Shown here: one piece after another, positions 19,590 through 28,923 of the stretch
How the letters are laid out: each line of letters opens with the position of its first letter
Numbering within the stretch: position 1 is the first letter of the stretch
From: Saprospiraceae bacterium UBA1994
GTDB taxonomy: Bacteria > Bacteroidota > Bacteroidia > Chitinophagales > Saprospiraceae
NCBI GenBank assembly: GCA_002335865.1
Contig: DDCY01000029.1
Coordinates: 345,544 to 409,543 of the forward strand
Length of the DNA stretch: 64,000 bases
Direction of reading: 5' to 3'
Translations under genes and position numbers: made by a program
The notes under the pieces: generated by a model
Told to the model about the DNA's origin: nothing
The model's database searches: none
What the model saw: the letters and a program-made list of their open reading frames with translations, nothing else

Positions 19590-19850
19590 ATTAAAATACC
19601 GGTCTATCTTCGCAGTAGATTTAGGTTGATAGGTAGTAAAGCTACTACTGATCATTAAAAAGGGAATCCGATTCAAATTCGGAGCTTTCCTCGAAGCTGT
19701 AAGTCCAATATTAAGTCTTGATCATATTCATGCAAACCACTGATAGAATTGTCTATTGGGAAGGTAAGATCAAAACTTGGATAAGCCAGAATACCTGCCA
19801 AATCTTCATAAACTGGAAGTCTTCGAAGGAAAGATGTGCAGGTAAATTTA
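19590..19850 (+). ncRNA. Cobalamin (adenosylcobalamin-type) riboswitch
   Basis: The leader contains the conserved B12-box context: AAAAAGGGAATCC (about 19658-19670), a hairpin CCGATTCAAATTCGG, then GAAGCTGTAAGTCC, GCAAACCACTG (about 19733-19743), TTGGGAAGG and finally AGCCAGAATACCTGCC near 19785-19799. These match the RF00174 core in order and spacing. Downstream, GCAGGTA at 19838-19844 can pair with TACCTGC at 19792-19798, which gives an alternative helix that competes with the P1 strand and could act as the expression platform. A -7-like TATCTTCG box lies at 19605-19612, so the transcript probably starts near 19618. It should repress the downstream receptor when B12 is abundant. Confidence 0.92.
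19605..19612 (+). promoter_or_regulatory. Candidate -7 box of the B12 locus
   Basis: TATCTTCG fits TAnnTTTG with one mismatch and has the same sequence as the box upstream of ctlX. No good TTTG lies 19-21 bases upstream, so this is a one-element match. Confidence 0.35.
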
Positions 19851-19941
19851 TACTAGGTTGTGTCCTAGGTGTATCTACCTATATCTTTCTTTAATTTTCT
19901 AGAGCTTTCATATTGAATAACTAAAATGTTTTAGACAGGTA

Positions 19942-21759
19942 TTGGTTAAGTGGATTGTCATATTTATGGGGTTAATTCAGTGTTCACTTTACGCACAGAA
20001 TGATAGTATTGATCTCATTGAAACTATCGGGCCCGAAGTGAGTATAGAAGGTGTATTGTCAGCTAGCACAATACTCTTGACAAAATCATCGGACAATTCG
20101 GTATGTGATCCTTTATCACAGCAGATTGGCATACAAATACAGACACAAGGCGGGCCCTATTTACGTACAGCTCTATATCGTGGACAGTCAGCCAGGCACA
20201 TGGCGATTTTGTGGGAAGGAGTTAATATCCAGAATAGTTTTAATGGCACTTATGATTTAGGTTTAATACCGAGTATCTTATTTTCTAATAGTAAATGGTT
20301 TGATGGTGGACAGAGCGCTAATGTTGGGACCGCAGCGATGTCAGGAGCACTTATGCTCGCTTATGATAATAGTCAACCATTAATATCTGCTGGACTGAAA
20401 TTCAGCGATCAAGGTAATCGGCGGATAAATTTTAGAGTACATCAAAAAAGTGGCAGACTATTTCAAACTCTACAAGCCAATTTATTGGATAATGAGAATG
20501 CATTTCGATATCAGTCTAGAGATACAATTGCCAGAAGAAGAAACAGTGATCATAATCAATTAGACCTAACATATCGTGCTAGTGTACAATGGTCAAATAG
20601 TATGAGTACTAATATCAACTACTGGTACCAAGATTTAGAACGTATGTTGTCGCCATCTACAATAGCGTCTAATTTGGCTTATCAAAAAGATCGGAATCAT
20701 AGATTTTCAATAGGTCATGACTGGCAATGGTCACCTAAGTTATATTGGTCGACTAAGCTGGCGTATATGAATGAATATATTGGCTATATGCAACCGGGGA
20801 TAGAAAGCTTCGCAGAAAGTAATATTGTAAATTTTAATAGTAAACTGAAGATTAATGGCTATGCAGATCACCTAATTGGAGTTGCAATTAGATATGAGAA
20901 TGGAGAACTTGTAGATACAATCAATCCTTCGTTTAAATCATTTTTTCCAGAAAGAATAACTTCTGCTGTCTATTACAAAGGTACAGTTAAAATAGATAAG
21001 ACGACGATAAGCCTTTCGCTACGTCAGGAGTCCATTGATGATGATGTCCAAAGACCCATTGGACAACTGGCGCTAAAATTTGATCAATTTGATCGCTTGA
21101 GTTATACGTTAAACTTGGGAAGACATTACAGCTATCCTGGATTCAATGACTTGTATTGGCCGACTGGTGGCAATCCTGATCTCATTACTGAAAAATCTTG
21201 GCAAATTGAAGGTGGGATATCAATTTATGGTTTGATAGTAAAGGTATATAAAATTAATACTTCTGATAAAATCTTGTGGGCTCCAAATGAGCAGGCTGTC
21301 TGGACCCCAGAAAATATATCAAACACTGAATCTTCAGGGTTTGATATCAAATATAATGGGAAGCTTAATATCAGGAAAAATATAGGAGTAACACTTATAC
21401 CTAGGGTTAACTATAATCATACTGTTAATTCTACAGAAGGTGTAAATAAAGGCAATGAACTTCTTTACAATCCAAAGTTTAAATTTCGATTGAGGGGAGT
21501 TTTTCAATACAAACAAATTTCGCTTTCAATAGATAGATCATATACTGGGCGAAGATTCCAAACACTTGACAATAAAGATAAATTGGATCCTTACAATTTG
21601 CTCAGTGCAGAGCTTAATTATAAATGGAATAAGGATCAAAAGTACAGTGCAGAAATATATCTCGGAGCAAGAAATATATTTGATGAAACCTTTGAGCTGG
21701 TAAGTTTTTTTCCGCAGCCTTTGCGGACAATATATATAGGATTTATTTTTTCAATTTAA
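19942..21759 (+). CDS. btuB: BtuB-like TonB-dependent vitamin B12 receptor, TTG start
   Basis: The 605-residue protein has a signal peptide ending LYAQ (about residue 19), a TonB plug domain (about 25-140, with QIGIQIQTQGGPYLRTALYR and MSGALMLAYDN) and a beta-barrel ending in Phe-Ser-Ile. The plug architecture fits a small nutrient receptor of BtuB type, without the carboxypeptidase-like domain of SusC. The cobalamin riboswitch in its leader makes B12 or a related corrinoid the likely substrate. The only start that gives a complete signal peptide is TTG at 19942; the next ATG (19966) would truncate it. Sixteen bases separate it from the next gene, so they form an operon. Confidence 0.88.
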   Translation: MVKWIVIFMGLIQCSLYAQNDSIDLIETIGPEVSIEGVLSASTILLTKSSDNSVCDPLSQQIGIQIQTQGGPYLRTALYRGQSARHMAILWEGVNIQNSFNGTYDLGLIPSILFSNSKWFDGGQSANVGTAAMSGALMLAYDNSQPLISAGLKFSDQGNRRINFRVHQKSGRLFQTLQANLLDNENAFRYQSRDTIARRRNSDHNQLDLTYRASVQWSNSMSTNINYWYQDLERMLSPSTIASNLAYQKDRNHRFSIGHDWQWSPKLYWSTKLAYMNEYIGYMQPGIESFAESNIVNFNSKLKINGYADHLIGVAIRYENGELVDTINPSFKSFFPERITSAVYYKGTVKIDKTTISLSLRQESIDDDVQRPIGQLALKFDQFDRLSYTLNLGRHYSYPGFNDLYWPTGGNPDLITEKSWQIEGGISIYGLIVKVYKINTSDKILWAPNEQAVWTPENISNTESSGFDIKYNGKLNIRKNIGVTLIPRVNYNHTVNSTEGVNKGNELLYNPKFKFRLRGVFQYKQISLSIDRSYTGRRFQTLDNKDKLDPYNLLSAELNYKWNKDQKYSAEIYLGARNIFDETFELVSFFPQPLRTIYIGFIFSI

Positions 21760-21774
21760 TAATATAAATACAAT

Positions 21775-22839
21775 ATGAAATTATTTAAATGTTACTTGTT
21801 AGGTTTTTCTTTATTGAGTGTCATGTTTTTGTCGTGCGGTGATGATGAAATTATAACAACTATTAATCCCGACCCAATGACTGAAGAGCAGACATATGAT
21901 AATGGTGTGCTTATAGTAAATGAAGGCCCTTTTAGTGGAGGATCGGCTACGTTAGATTTTCACGATATAGATAAAGATACACTCTTGAGAAATGTGTATA
22001 GTACTGTCAATGATGGAAGAGTAATCGGTAGTATATTGCAATCTGTAACTGTAATAGGAGAAAATGCGTATTTAGTCGTAAATAACTCAGCTAAGATTGA
22101 AGTAGTGGATGCGATAACTATGGATTACAAGAATACAATTACAGGAGTATATGGTCCCAGGTATATAGTTGCCTTAAATAATAATGAAGCGGTAGTATCA
22201 GAGTGGGGATTAGATGGTCTGTCAGGTCAATTGAAAAAAATCAATCTGACTACTATGACTGTTTTAGACTCTGTATCTGTTGCTGGTCCTGAACAAATGG
22301 TAATTTCTGATGGTAAGATATATGTTGCTAATTCTGGAGGATTTGGTGAGTCAAATGTAGTGTCTGTTCATGGCTTTGATTTAGTCCAGGAAATCGAAAT
22401 TCCTGTGGGAAAACGTACTATTGATATAGTACAAGATTTAAATAATGATATTTGGGTTCTTAGTGGTGGTAGCTATACTGATGGTGACGGTGCTAGTCTC
22501 TGTCAAATAAAAAATAGTACCTCAGAAAACTGTATGACTTTAGGAGGATTTCCTAGCGATCTAATTATAGATGCTGATGGCGCCAATCTATATTTTGTAG
22601 AGAATGGTGAAATCAAAACTGTAAATGTGAATAGCCCAACAATCAGTGGGGTAGTTTTAGTACCTAATATCACTGGAACCATTTACGGATTAGGATATGA
22701 TGGTAATCATGGTGCCTTATATATAGGAACTACACCTGATTTTTCTTCAGAAAGTACTACACATGTAGTATATGAAAATGGTGATGCAAATATATCGTTT
22801 ACTACAGGTGTATTGACCAATGGATATGTTTCTAGGTAA
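21775..22839 (+). CDS. Surface lipoprotein, DUF5074-like beta-propeller (BtuG-like)
   Basis: The 354-residue protein has a lipoprotein signal with Cys21 in MFLSC, followed by an acidic stretch (GDDE) that fits surface export of lipoproteins in Bacteroidota. The remaining 320 residues are repeated beta-strands of a YncE/DUF5074-type propeller, with GVLIVNEGPFSGG, LVVNNSAKIEVVD and GPRYIVALNNNEAVVSEWG. BtuG, a surface propeller lipoprotein that binds B12 tightly and works on top of BtuB in Bacteroides, belongs to the same type. Location directly after a riboswitch-controlled receptor supports this role. Function by homology is not proven from sequence alone. Confidence 0.85.
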   Translation: MKLFKCYLLGFSLLSVMFLSCGDDEIITTINPDPMTEEQTYDNGVLIVNEGPFSGGSATLDFHDIDKDTLLRNVYSTVNDGRVIGSILQSVTVIGENAYLVVNNSAKIEVVDAITMDYKNTITGVYGPRYIVALNNNEAVVSEWGLDGLSGQLKKINLTTMTVLDSVSVAGPEQMVISDGKIYVANSGGFGESNVVSVHGFDLVQEIEIPVGKRTIDIVQDLNNDIWVLSGGSYTDGDGASLCQIKNSTSENCMTLGGFPSDLIIDADGANLYFVENGEIKTVNVNSPTISGVVLVPNITGTIYGLGYDGNHGALYIGTTPDFSSESTTHVVYENGDANISFTTGVLTNGYVSR

Positions 22840-22875
22840 TTTACTACTGTTATAGTTTGAATATCTTTAAGGCAT

Positions 22876-22919
22876 GGCCTTCTGTGATTTTGTGAGATTT
22901 CGCTGAAGGCCTTTTTTTT
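22876..22919 (+). terminator. Rho-independent terminator of the B12 locus
   Basis: GGCCTTC and GAAGGCC pair around a 22-base loop and are followed by eight T bases. It lies between converging genes. Confidence 0.75.
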
Positions 22920-22993
22920 GGTCAAGATTTTGAATGTCGCACAAATAAGTCTTTTGTTTCTTTCCCAAAATTGTGACTATTCTTTTGATGGTT

Positions 22994-23494
22994 TTATTTT
23001 CCTCGGAGTCCAAGTTCGATCACATTGGCTTTTTGAATGCCTCCAGCTTCTATTTCAAATTTAAGTATTGTCCTTATTTTATGAAATCCATGATGACCAT
23101 AGGCTCCTGGATTCATATGTAAAAGATCTAGATCTTTGTCTGGCATTACTCTAAGTATATGGGAGTGACCACATATATACAGATCTGGTTTAGTTTCTTC
23201 TAGTATTTTTTTAACTCTCTTGTAATATTTAGGAGTGTATCCTCCAATATGGGTCATAAAGATAGACATACCTGCACATTCCCAGGATAAGTTAAGATCA
23301 AACTCATTTCTGACAGCAAGACCATCGATGTTGCCATATACAGCTCTGAAAGTACAAAGGTCTCTTACCTCCTTGATACTCTTAAGAGATCCTATATCAC
23401 CAGCATGCCAGATCTCGTCGCAATCTCGCAGATGCTTGATCATATCATTGCCGTCAAAACTATGGTTGTCAGAGATAAGACCTATCTTTTTCAT
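22994..23494 (-). CDS. YfcE-type metallophosphoesterase
   Basis: This 166-residue calcineurin-like phosphoesterase contains the metal-binding motifs ISDNHS (7-12), WHAGDIGS (30-37), YGNIDG (54-59), MTHIGG (80-85) and CGHSH (about 108-112) in the standard order. Such small single-domain proteins hydrolyse phosphodiesters in vitro; the natural substrate is unknown. Its 3' end faces the B12 locus terminator. Confidence 0.88.
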   Translation of the reverse strand: MKKIGLISDNHSFDGNDMIKHLRDCDEIWHAGDIGSLKSIKEVRDLCTFRAVYGNIDGLAVRNEFDLNLSWECAGMSIFMTHIGGYTPKYYKRVKKILEETKPDLYICGHSHILRVMPDKDLDLLHMNPGAYGHHGFHKIRTILKFEIEAGGIQKANVIELGLRGK

Positions 23495-23582
23495 ATTGTT
23501 ATTTCTTTATTTCTATACATTGGAAACTAATGTATTGCTTTATTTTCGTTTAATCTGAACGTACTTTTAAGTCTTGCATTAC

Positions 23583-23590
23583 TATCTTTA
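23583..23590 (+). promoter_or_regulatory. Candidate -7 box upstream of xseB
   Basis: TATCTTTA lies 19 bases before the xseB start codon and fits TAnnTTTG with one mismatch. Confidence 0.35.
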
Positions 23591-23609
23591 CATCACAAGT
23601 ATACATAAT

Positions 23610-23801
23610 ATGGCAAAATCAGATTACGCAAAAGCATTCGAAGAGCTACAAAATATAATAGCTAAACTCAATAGTGACGAGATAGGCATAGACGATTTAA
23701 GTATTAAAGTCAAGAGAGCTCAAAAGCTTATTAAAGCCTGTAAATCGAAATTGCGTAACATAGAAGAAGATCTGCACGATCTATTCGAAGAAGAGGAATA
23801 G
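23610..23801 (+). CDS. xseB: Exodeoxyribonuclease VII small subunit
   Basis: The 63-residue protein MAKSDYAKAFEELQNIIAKL, with a long amphipathic helix hairpin and an acidic end LHDLFEEEE, is typical of XseB. It binds the XseA catalytic subunit to form exonuclease VII, which degrades single-stranded DNA. The open frame extends 12 codons further upstream, but the ATG at 23610 matches the family start. XseA is not adjacent. Confidence 0.88.
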   Translation: MAKSDYAKAFEELQNIIAKLNSDEIGIDDLSIKVKRAQKLIKACKSKLRNIEEDLHDLFEEEE

Positions 23802-24025
23802 TACTATTTGAAAATGGCATCATCTAAAGCATATACCATTCAGTCATATTATAATATATACTGATGAGAGTATCACAGTAGCCCAAGAAAGAGTAAGGGA
23901 TGTCCTTGCAATAGTAACAACTCTGAGTGATAAATGAAGGCCCACTAAACTTTTTCTATAACTTAGTAGTAAATCATACTTATATTTTACTAGGACTTTG
24001 CGCATATACCCTGAATTCTTCATTG

Positions 24026-25048
24026 TCAATATAAGCCTCTCATAATACCCACTACATCATTTACTTCGTCATCACCGATATGCATATGTGTAACAAACCT
24101 TATCATTGTTTGTCCAAAAGCAGCACAGTTTATTCCTTTTGTCTTTAGCTTTTCAACTACTTCTTCAGATTGCAGTCCGTTTCCTAGTTCGAAGATGACT
24201 ATATTGGTGTGTACTGGATACACAGATTGAATGTAATGCAGTTTCTCTATCTCTACTCCTAGTATTTTAGCTCTGTTGTTATCTTCTTTTAGACGTAATA
24301 TATTATTGTCTAAAGCATATTCACAAGCTGCTGCTAAGTATCCTGCTTGGCGCATTCCTCCACCCATCACTTTACGGAATCTTCTGGCATCAGTGATTTT
24401 ACCTTTTGGTCCGAGTAGGAGAGAACCAACAGGTGCACCTAAACCCTTAGATACACATATTGATATCGTTTCAAATTCTGCACCAATGTCTTTTGGATCT
24501 TCATTAGTTTCTACAATTACATTGAAAAGTCTCGCACCATCCAAATGTAGGATTAACCCATTATCATCACAAACTTTTTTGATAGGTTGAACCTCATCAA
24601 TTGTATAATATGATCCACCACCTTTGTTACATGAGTTCTCTAGTACAACGAGCTTACTAATTGGTAGCCAATCGTATACTGGCTTGACAGCTGATTTAAT
24701 TTGATCCGCGGTGATCTTGCCATATTGACCATGAATAAGATTTACAGCGACTCCGCTGTTGAATGCATATCCACCAGTCTCATACTGATATACATGAGAA
24801 TAATGATCACATATTATCTCATCTAGCGGCTTAGTATTCACCTTGATAGCAATTTGATTGGTCATAGTTCCTGATGGACAGAATAAAGCAGCTTCCTTAC
24901 CAAACATTGCAGCAGCCTTCTCCTGTAATCTATTTATGGTAGGATCTTCGCCAAATACATCGTCCCCTACTTCAGCAGAATACATATAATCTAGCATGCC
25001 TTTAGATGGCTTAGTGATAGTGTCAGAAATGAGGTTGATAATGTTCAT
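24026..25048 (-). CDS. ltaE: PLP-dependent low-specificity threonine aldolase
   Basis: This beta-eliminating-lyase-family enzyme of 340 residues cleaves L-threonine or L-allo-threonine to glycine and acetaldehyde. Signatures are NLISDTITKPSKGML at the start, VGDDVFGEDPTINRLQ (28-42), LHLDGARLFN with Asp170 and Arg173, and the PLP Schiff-base lysine Lys201 in SICVSKGLGAPVGS. The frame is open six codons further back to a TTG, but the ATG at 25046-25048 fits the family. A homologous group acts on D-3-hydroxyaspartate or similar beta-hydroxy amino acids, so substrate specificity is open. Confidence 0.9.
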   Translation of the reverse strand: MNIINLISDTITKPSKGMLDYMYSAEVGDDVFGEDPTINRLQEKAAAMFGKEAALFCPSGTMTNQIAIKVNTKPLDEIICDHYSHVYQYETGGYAFNSGVAVNLIHGQYGKITADQIKSAVKPVYDWLPISKLVVLENSCNKGGGSYYTIDEVQPIKKVCDDNGLILHLDGARLFNVIVETNEDPKDIGAEFETISICVSKGLGAPVGSLLLGPKGKITDARRFRKVMGGGMRQAGYLAAACEYALDNNILRLKEDNNRAKILGVEIEKLHYIQSVYPVHTNIVIFELGNGLQSEEVVEKLKTKGINCAAFGQTMIRFVTHMHIGDDEVNDVVGIMRGLY

Positions 25049-25340
25049 AATATATTGTTGTTTCAAACGTCAAGTTAGTGATATCGGAACGTAGGATGAT
25101 GGTTATGATATTTTTTTTAATAATTTAGGACTTAGCGAATTTTCAATCGAAAAGGTGACCAAAGTCCATTATTACGGCAATTTAGGGCAAAAAAGGTTAT
25201 TATTAATATGATTATTTTTTGTTTAAAATGAAAAAAAGTGATTAAAAATTAAACGAAATGTGGAAAGTTGCCTTTATTTGCATCGTAGTAGAAATATTAT
25301 TCTAATATTTCGCTTATTTAACAATATATATAACATTACA

Positions 25341-25535
25341 ATGAGTAACGGTACAGTAAAGTTTTTTAACAACGCAAAGGGATTCGGATTCATCACACCA
25401 GACGACGGTGGTAAAGATGTTTTTGTACACATTAACGGTCTTAACGGACTTTCAATCGATGAAGGAGACAAAGTTTCTTTCGATGTAGAAGAAGGACAAA
25501 AGGGGTTGAATGCGGTAAACGTGACTATGTCATAA
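25341..25535 (+). CDS. Cold-shock domain protein
   Basis: The 64-residue protein has one cold-shock domain with RNP1 (KGFGFIT, residues 16-22) and RNP2 (VFVHI, 31-35). It binds single-stranded RNA or DNA and unfolds structured RNA. The start is the ATG that opens MSNGTVKFFN. The leader upstream is A+T-rich and may be a long untranslated region, as in CspA, though I see no cold-shock box. A terminator follows. Confidence 0.92.
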   Translation: MSNGTVKFFNNAKGFGFITPDDGGKDVFVHINGLNGLSIDEGDKVSFDVEEGQKGLNAVNVTMS

Positions 25536-25561
25536 GTATCAGTTCAGTTCTGAAATGATAT

Positions 25562-25593
25562 AAGCTCATCAACATTGTTGATGGGCTTTTTTT
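25562..25593 (+). terminator. Rho-independent terminator of the cold-shock gene
   Basis: GCTCATCAAC and GTTGATGGGC pair around a short ATT loop and are followed by seven T bases. Confidence 0.85.
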
Positions 25594-25789
25594 ATGTTCT
25601 TTTCTGACTTAATAGAAGAGTTAAACGAATTTTAAATATTGATGGTGCTATTCTAAAGTACTTGTCCATATTGCGTCATTGCTTCAGGGCGAGTGACATT
25701 CTTAGTAACCACTATACTGAATGCATTGATGCTGTAAAGATATGAGATTTAAACGCTACTTTCGTATTAATTAAAGTTACGTAATAGAA

Positions 25790-27163
25790 ATGAGGAATAT
25801 ATTGATTATTGGTGCAGGAAGATCTGCTACATCATTGATAAAATATTTACTGGACAAATCTGAAAAAGAAGACCTATTCATTACAATAGGTGATTTATCG
25901 ATAGAAAGTGCCCAAAAGTTTAGTAATGGACACCCAAATGCAAAAGGAATCAAACTAGATGTTTTTGATGCTCCTCAAAGAAGTCAGGCTATCAAATTCT
26001 CGGATATAGTTATTTCTATGTTGCCAGCTCGCTTTCACATTGAAGTGGCAAAGGATTGTATTTTATACAAGAAACATTTAGTGACAGCTTCTTACGTGAG
26101 TGATGAAATGCAAGCTTTGGATGAAGATGCTAAAGTAAACGGGTTGGTATTTATGAATGAAATTGGGGTTGATCCTGGAATAGATCACATGAGTGCGATG
26201 CAAGTAATAGATCGGATTCGAGATGCAGGAGGGATCATATTGATGTTTGAATCGTTTACTGGTGGGCTAATTGCTCCAGAAAGTGATAACAATCTTTGGC
26301 ATTATAAATTTACATGGAATCCAAGAAACGTTGTTCTTGCAGGTCAAGGAGGTGCAGCTGAATTTATCCAAGAGGGGACGACTAAATATATTCCATATCA
26401 CAGACTTTTCAGAAGAACGGAATTTTTGGATGTTGAAGGATATGGACGTTTTGAAGCATTGGCCAATAGGAATTCATTGAAATACAGGAGCATTTATGGC
26501 CTAGAAGATGTCCTTACATTGTATAGAGGAACGATGCGAAGAGTTGGATTTAGTAAGGCTTGGAATATGTTTGTTCAACTTGGACTAACAGATGATTCTT
26601 ATAAAATTGATAACTCTGAAGATCTGACTTATAGAGATTATATCAATCTTTTTCTGCCATATTCTCCTACAGATTCGGTAGAGTTGAAAATGAGGCATGC
26701 CTTGAGAATTGATCAAGATGATTTGATGTGGTATAAATTATTAGAACTGGATATTTTTAATGGAGTGAAGAAGATCGGTATTAAAAATGCTACTCCAGCT
26801 CAAGCACTTCAAAAAATATTAATGGAGAAGTGGAAATTGAATCCTAATGACAAAGATATGATCGTCATGTATCATAAGTTTGGCTATGAATTGAACGGCG
26901 AGAAACATCAGATTGACAGCAAAATGGTTTTGATAGGAGAAGATCAAACTTATACCGCGATGGCGGCGACAGTAGGTCTCCCTGTAGCAATGGCAGCACT
27001 CAAGATACTGAATAAAGAAATAACAACTCCTGGTGTTCAAAGACCAATAAACAAAGAAGTCTATATTCCTATATTGAATGAATTAGAAGAGTACGGTATT
27101 CATTTTAGAGAAGAAGAGGTCGAGTATTTTGGATACAATCTTGTAGGAGGTGTAAATGGTTAA
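25790..27163 (+). CDS. Saccharopine dehydrogenase-family oxidoreductase
   Basis: The 457-residue protein opens with a Rossmann fold, MRNILIIGAGRSATSLIKYL, where GAGRSA (8-13) is the dinucleotide-binding loop. Residues about 120-360 form the saccharopine dehydrogenase C-terminal domain with FMNEIGVDPGIDHMSAMQVI and FTGGLIAPESDNN. The layout is closest to the Lys9/saccharopine reductase type (glutamate-forming). It probably acts on saccharopine or a related amino-acid adduct, but no other lysine-degradation gene is nearby, so the pathway is uncertain. Confidence 0.85.
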   Translation: MRNILIIGAGRSATSLIKYLLDKSEKEDLFITIGDLSIESAQKFSNGHPNAKGIKLDVFDAPQRSQAIKFSDIVISMLPARFHIEVAKDCILYKKHLVTASYVSDEMQALDEDAKVNGLVFMNEIGVDPGIDHMSAMQVIDRIRDAGGIILMFESFTGGLIAPESDNNLWHYKFTWNPRNVVLAGQGGAAEFIQEGTTKYIPYHRLFRRTEFLDVEGYGRFEALANRNSLKYRSIYGLEDVLTLYRGTMRRVGFSKAWNMFVQLGLTDDSYKIDNSEDLTYRDYINLFLPYSPTDSVELKMRHALRIDQDDLMWYKLLELDIFNGVKKIGIKNATPAQALQKILMEKWKLNPNDKDMIVMYHKFGYELNGEKHQIDSKMVLIGEDQTYTAMAATVGLPVAMAALKILNKEITTPGVQRPINKEVYIPILNELEEYGIHFREEEVEYFGYNLVGGVNG

Positions 27164-27486
27164 TAGAAATTACTAATAGGTGATATTGAGAGATGATAAA
27201 GGAAACATAGGTATAACAATAACACTAAAGTGTTAAAACAATTAATTTAAATAGCTTGACATTTTGTTAGTGATGGTTTGGTTACAATATTAAAATTCAG
27301 TTGCAATGTTTTAGTAAAAAAGTGAGGTGTAATTTTATTGAATATTTTAAGGCATTTTTAAAATTCTAGTTAATTTTATTAATACTTCAATTTTAACATA
27401 GTTTTATTCAAAAAAAATCCCTATAACATTAGTCATAGGGATGGTACTTTTATTATTTATGGCTTCCTTTCTAAAGTATTTGTTCT
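27164..27486. other. Non-coding stretch with trxA terminator
   Basis: About 320 A+T-rich bases between convergent genes. Apart from the trxA terminator near 27415-27442 I see no gene or other site. Confidence 0.5.
27411..27443 (-). terminator. Rho-independent terminator of trxA
   Basis: On the minus strand ATCCCTAT and ATAGGGAT pair around a 10-base loop and run into TTTTTTT. Confidence 0.85.
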
Positions 27487-27801
27487 TTATAGTAATCCAT
27501 TTAATTTGCTTTCTAAAGACGCCTTGGTAGCTACTCCTACGTGTTTGTCTACCACTTCTCCGTCTTTGATGAATAGGATGGTAGGGATACTACGTACACC
27601 ATATTTCATTGATACTTCAGGGTTGTCATCTACGTTTACTTTGCCGATAGTTGCTTTCCCTTCGTAGTCAGTTGATAGCTCATCTATGATAGGAGTGACC
27701 ATTTTACATGGTCCACACCATTCAGCCCAAAAATCTACGATTGCTACACCACCGCCTAAGGCTGCTTTTTCGAAGTTGCTATCTGTGAATTCAAATGCCA
27801 T
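27487..27801 (-). CDS. trxA: Thioredoxin
   Basis: The 104-residue protein has the thioredoxin fold with the active site WCGPCK (Cys29 and Cys32) and the cis-proline stretch VRSIPTILF (about 69-77). It is a cytoplasmic disulfide reductase. It stands alone and has its own terminator. Confidence 0.95.
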   Translation of the reverse strand: MAFEFTDSNFEKAALGGGVAIVDFWAEWCGPCKMVTPIIDELSTDYEGKATIGKVNVDDNPEVSMKYGVRSIPTILFIKDGEVVDKHVGVATKASLESKLNGLL

Positions 27802-27937
27802 TGTCTTATTATTTATTTTATTAAGTAATTTTTTACTACAACTAGGTATTTATCGTAGTTATAAGTCTAACACAGCTAAAATACAAAAAGTTGCAGACCC
27901 AACTCTATATGTCTTTGATTGGATAGTTAAGAATTGT

Positions 27938-28798
27938 TTAGAGGATGTCTATCAATTCAACTGCTCGATCTAAAACTACTCTGCCTTTATCGTTTTTAGT
28001 GAGTTGTGCCATCGCCATATCTTTATCATGTTCAAAGAATATTGTGTGGTTCCCATCTAATACTCTTTCGTATAATGCCGCTTTCTCTCTCAATGTTTCT
28101 AGGGGCCGTATATCATAGCTCATAACATAAGGCATATTGATATGACAGTGTGATGGTAGAAGATCTGCTGTATAAACCAAGTTGTGTCCATTCCCAAGAT
28201 TGATAATGGGAACCATCATCTTATCAGTATGACAATCACTAAAGATCAGATTGATATGATCAGTAAAGTGAGTCTCTTCATTGATATCTATATATTTGAG
28301 TATACCGTGTTCTTTTAAGGGTAGGAAGTTCTCTTTAAGAAATGATGCTTTTTCCCTTTGATTGGGCTCGTAAGCCGCATAATAATGCAGTTCGTTGGTC
28401 CAATATGTAGCATTGGGAAATGTGGGAACTAGGTTTCCTTTTGAGTCCATCTCTACTGCTCCTCCTACATGATCAAAATGAAAATGAGTTAAGAGGACGT
28501 CTGTTATATCTTCTACATCAAATCCCGCATCTTTGAGAGATCCTTTAAGGTCATCGTCACCATGTGGATGAAAGTGTGACATGAATTTATCATCTTGTTT
28601 ATTACCAATTCCTGTATCTATTAAGATCTTACGCTCGCCATCTTCTACGAGTAGACAGCGCATTGACCAAGTGCAAAGGTTGTCAATGTCAGGTTCGTTT
28701 AGTTTAGACCATAGTTTCTTAGGTACGACGCCAAACATAGCCCCCCCATCTAGTTTAAATTTTCCAGTCTCTATGATATGTAGCTTTGGTGCTTTCAT
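27938..28798 (-). CDS. MBL-fold metallo-hydrolase
   Basis: This metallo-beta-lactamase-fold hydrolase of 286 residues has the metal-binding motif LLTHFHFDHVGG, a further His in FSDCHTDKMMV and Asp in VYTADLLPSH. The N-terminus has GKFKLDGGAMFGVVPKKLW, typical of the quorum-quenching or arylsulfatase-like lactonase group. The frame opens at a TTG at 28831, but the ATG at 28796-28798 fits homologues. The substrate is unknown. Confidence 0.85.
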   Translation of the reverse strand: MKAPKLHIIETGKFKLDGGAMFGVVPKKLWSKLNEPDIDNLCTWSMRCLLVEDGERKILIDTGIGNKQDDKFMSHFHPHGDDDLKGSLKDAGFDVEDITDVLLTHFHFDHVGGAVEMDSKGNLVPTFPNATYWTNELHYYAAYEPNQREKASFLKENFLPLKEHGILKYIDINEETHFTDHINLIFSDCHTDKMMVPIINLGNGHNLVYTADLLPSHCHINMPYVMSYDIRPLETLREKAALYERVLDGNHTIFFEHDKDMAMAQLTKNDKGRVVLDRAVELIDIL

Positions 28799-28923
28799 TG
28801 AATTACTTTTTTGATTGATAGGAGACCACAATGTTTCTGCACAAACTAAACTATATTAATTCAGTTTTATGTTAAAACATAGTCTGAAAAGGCTATCCGT
28901 TACTTTTTCTTCGATTAGTCGTG

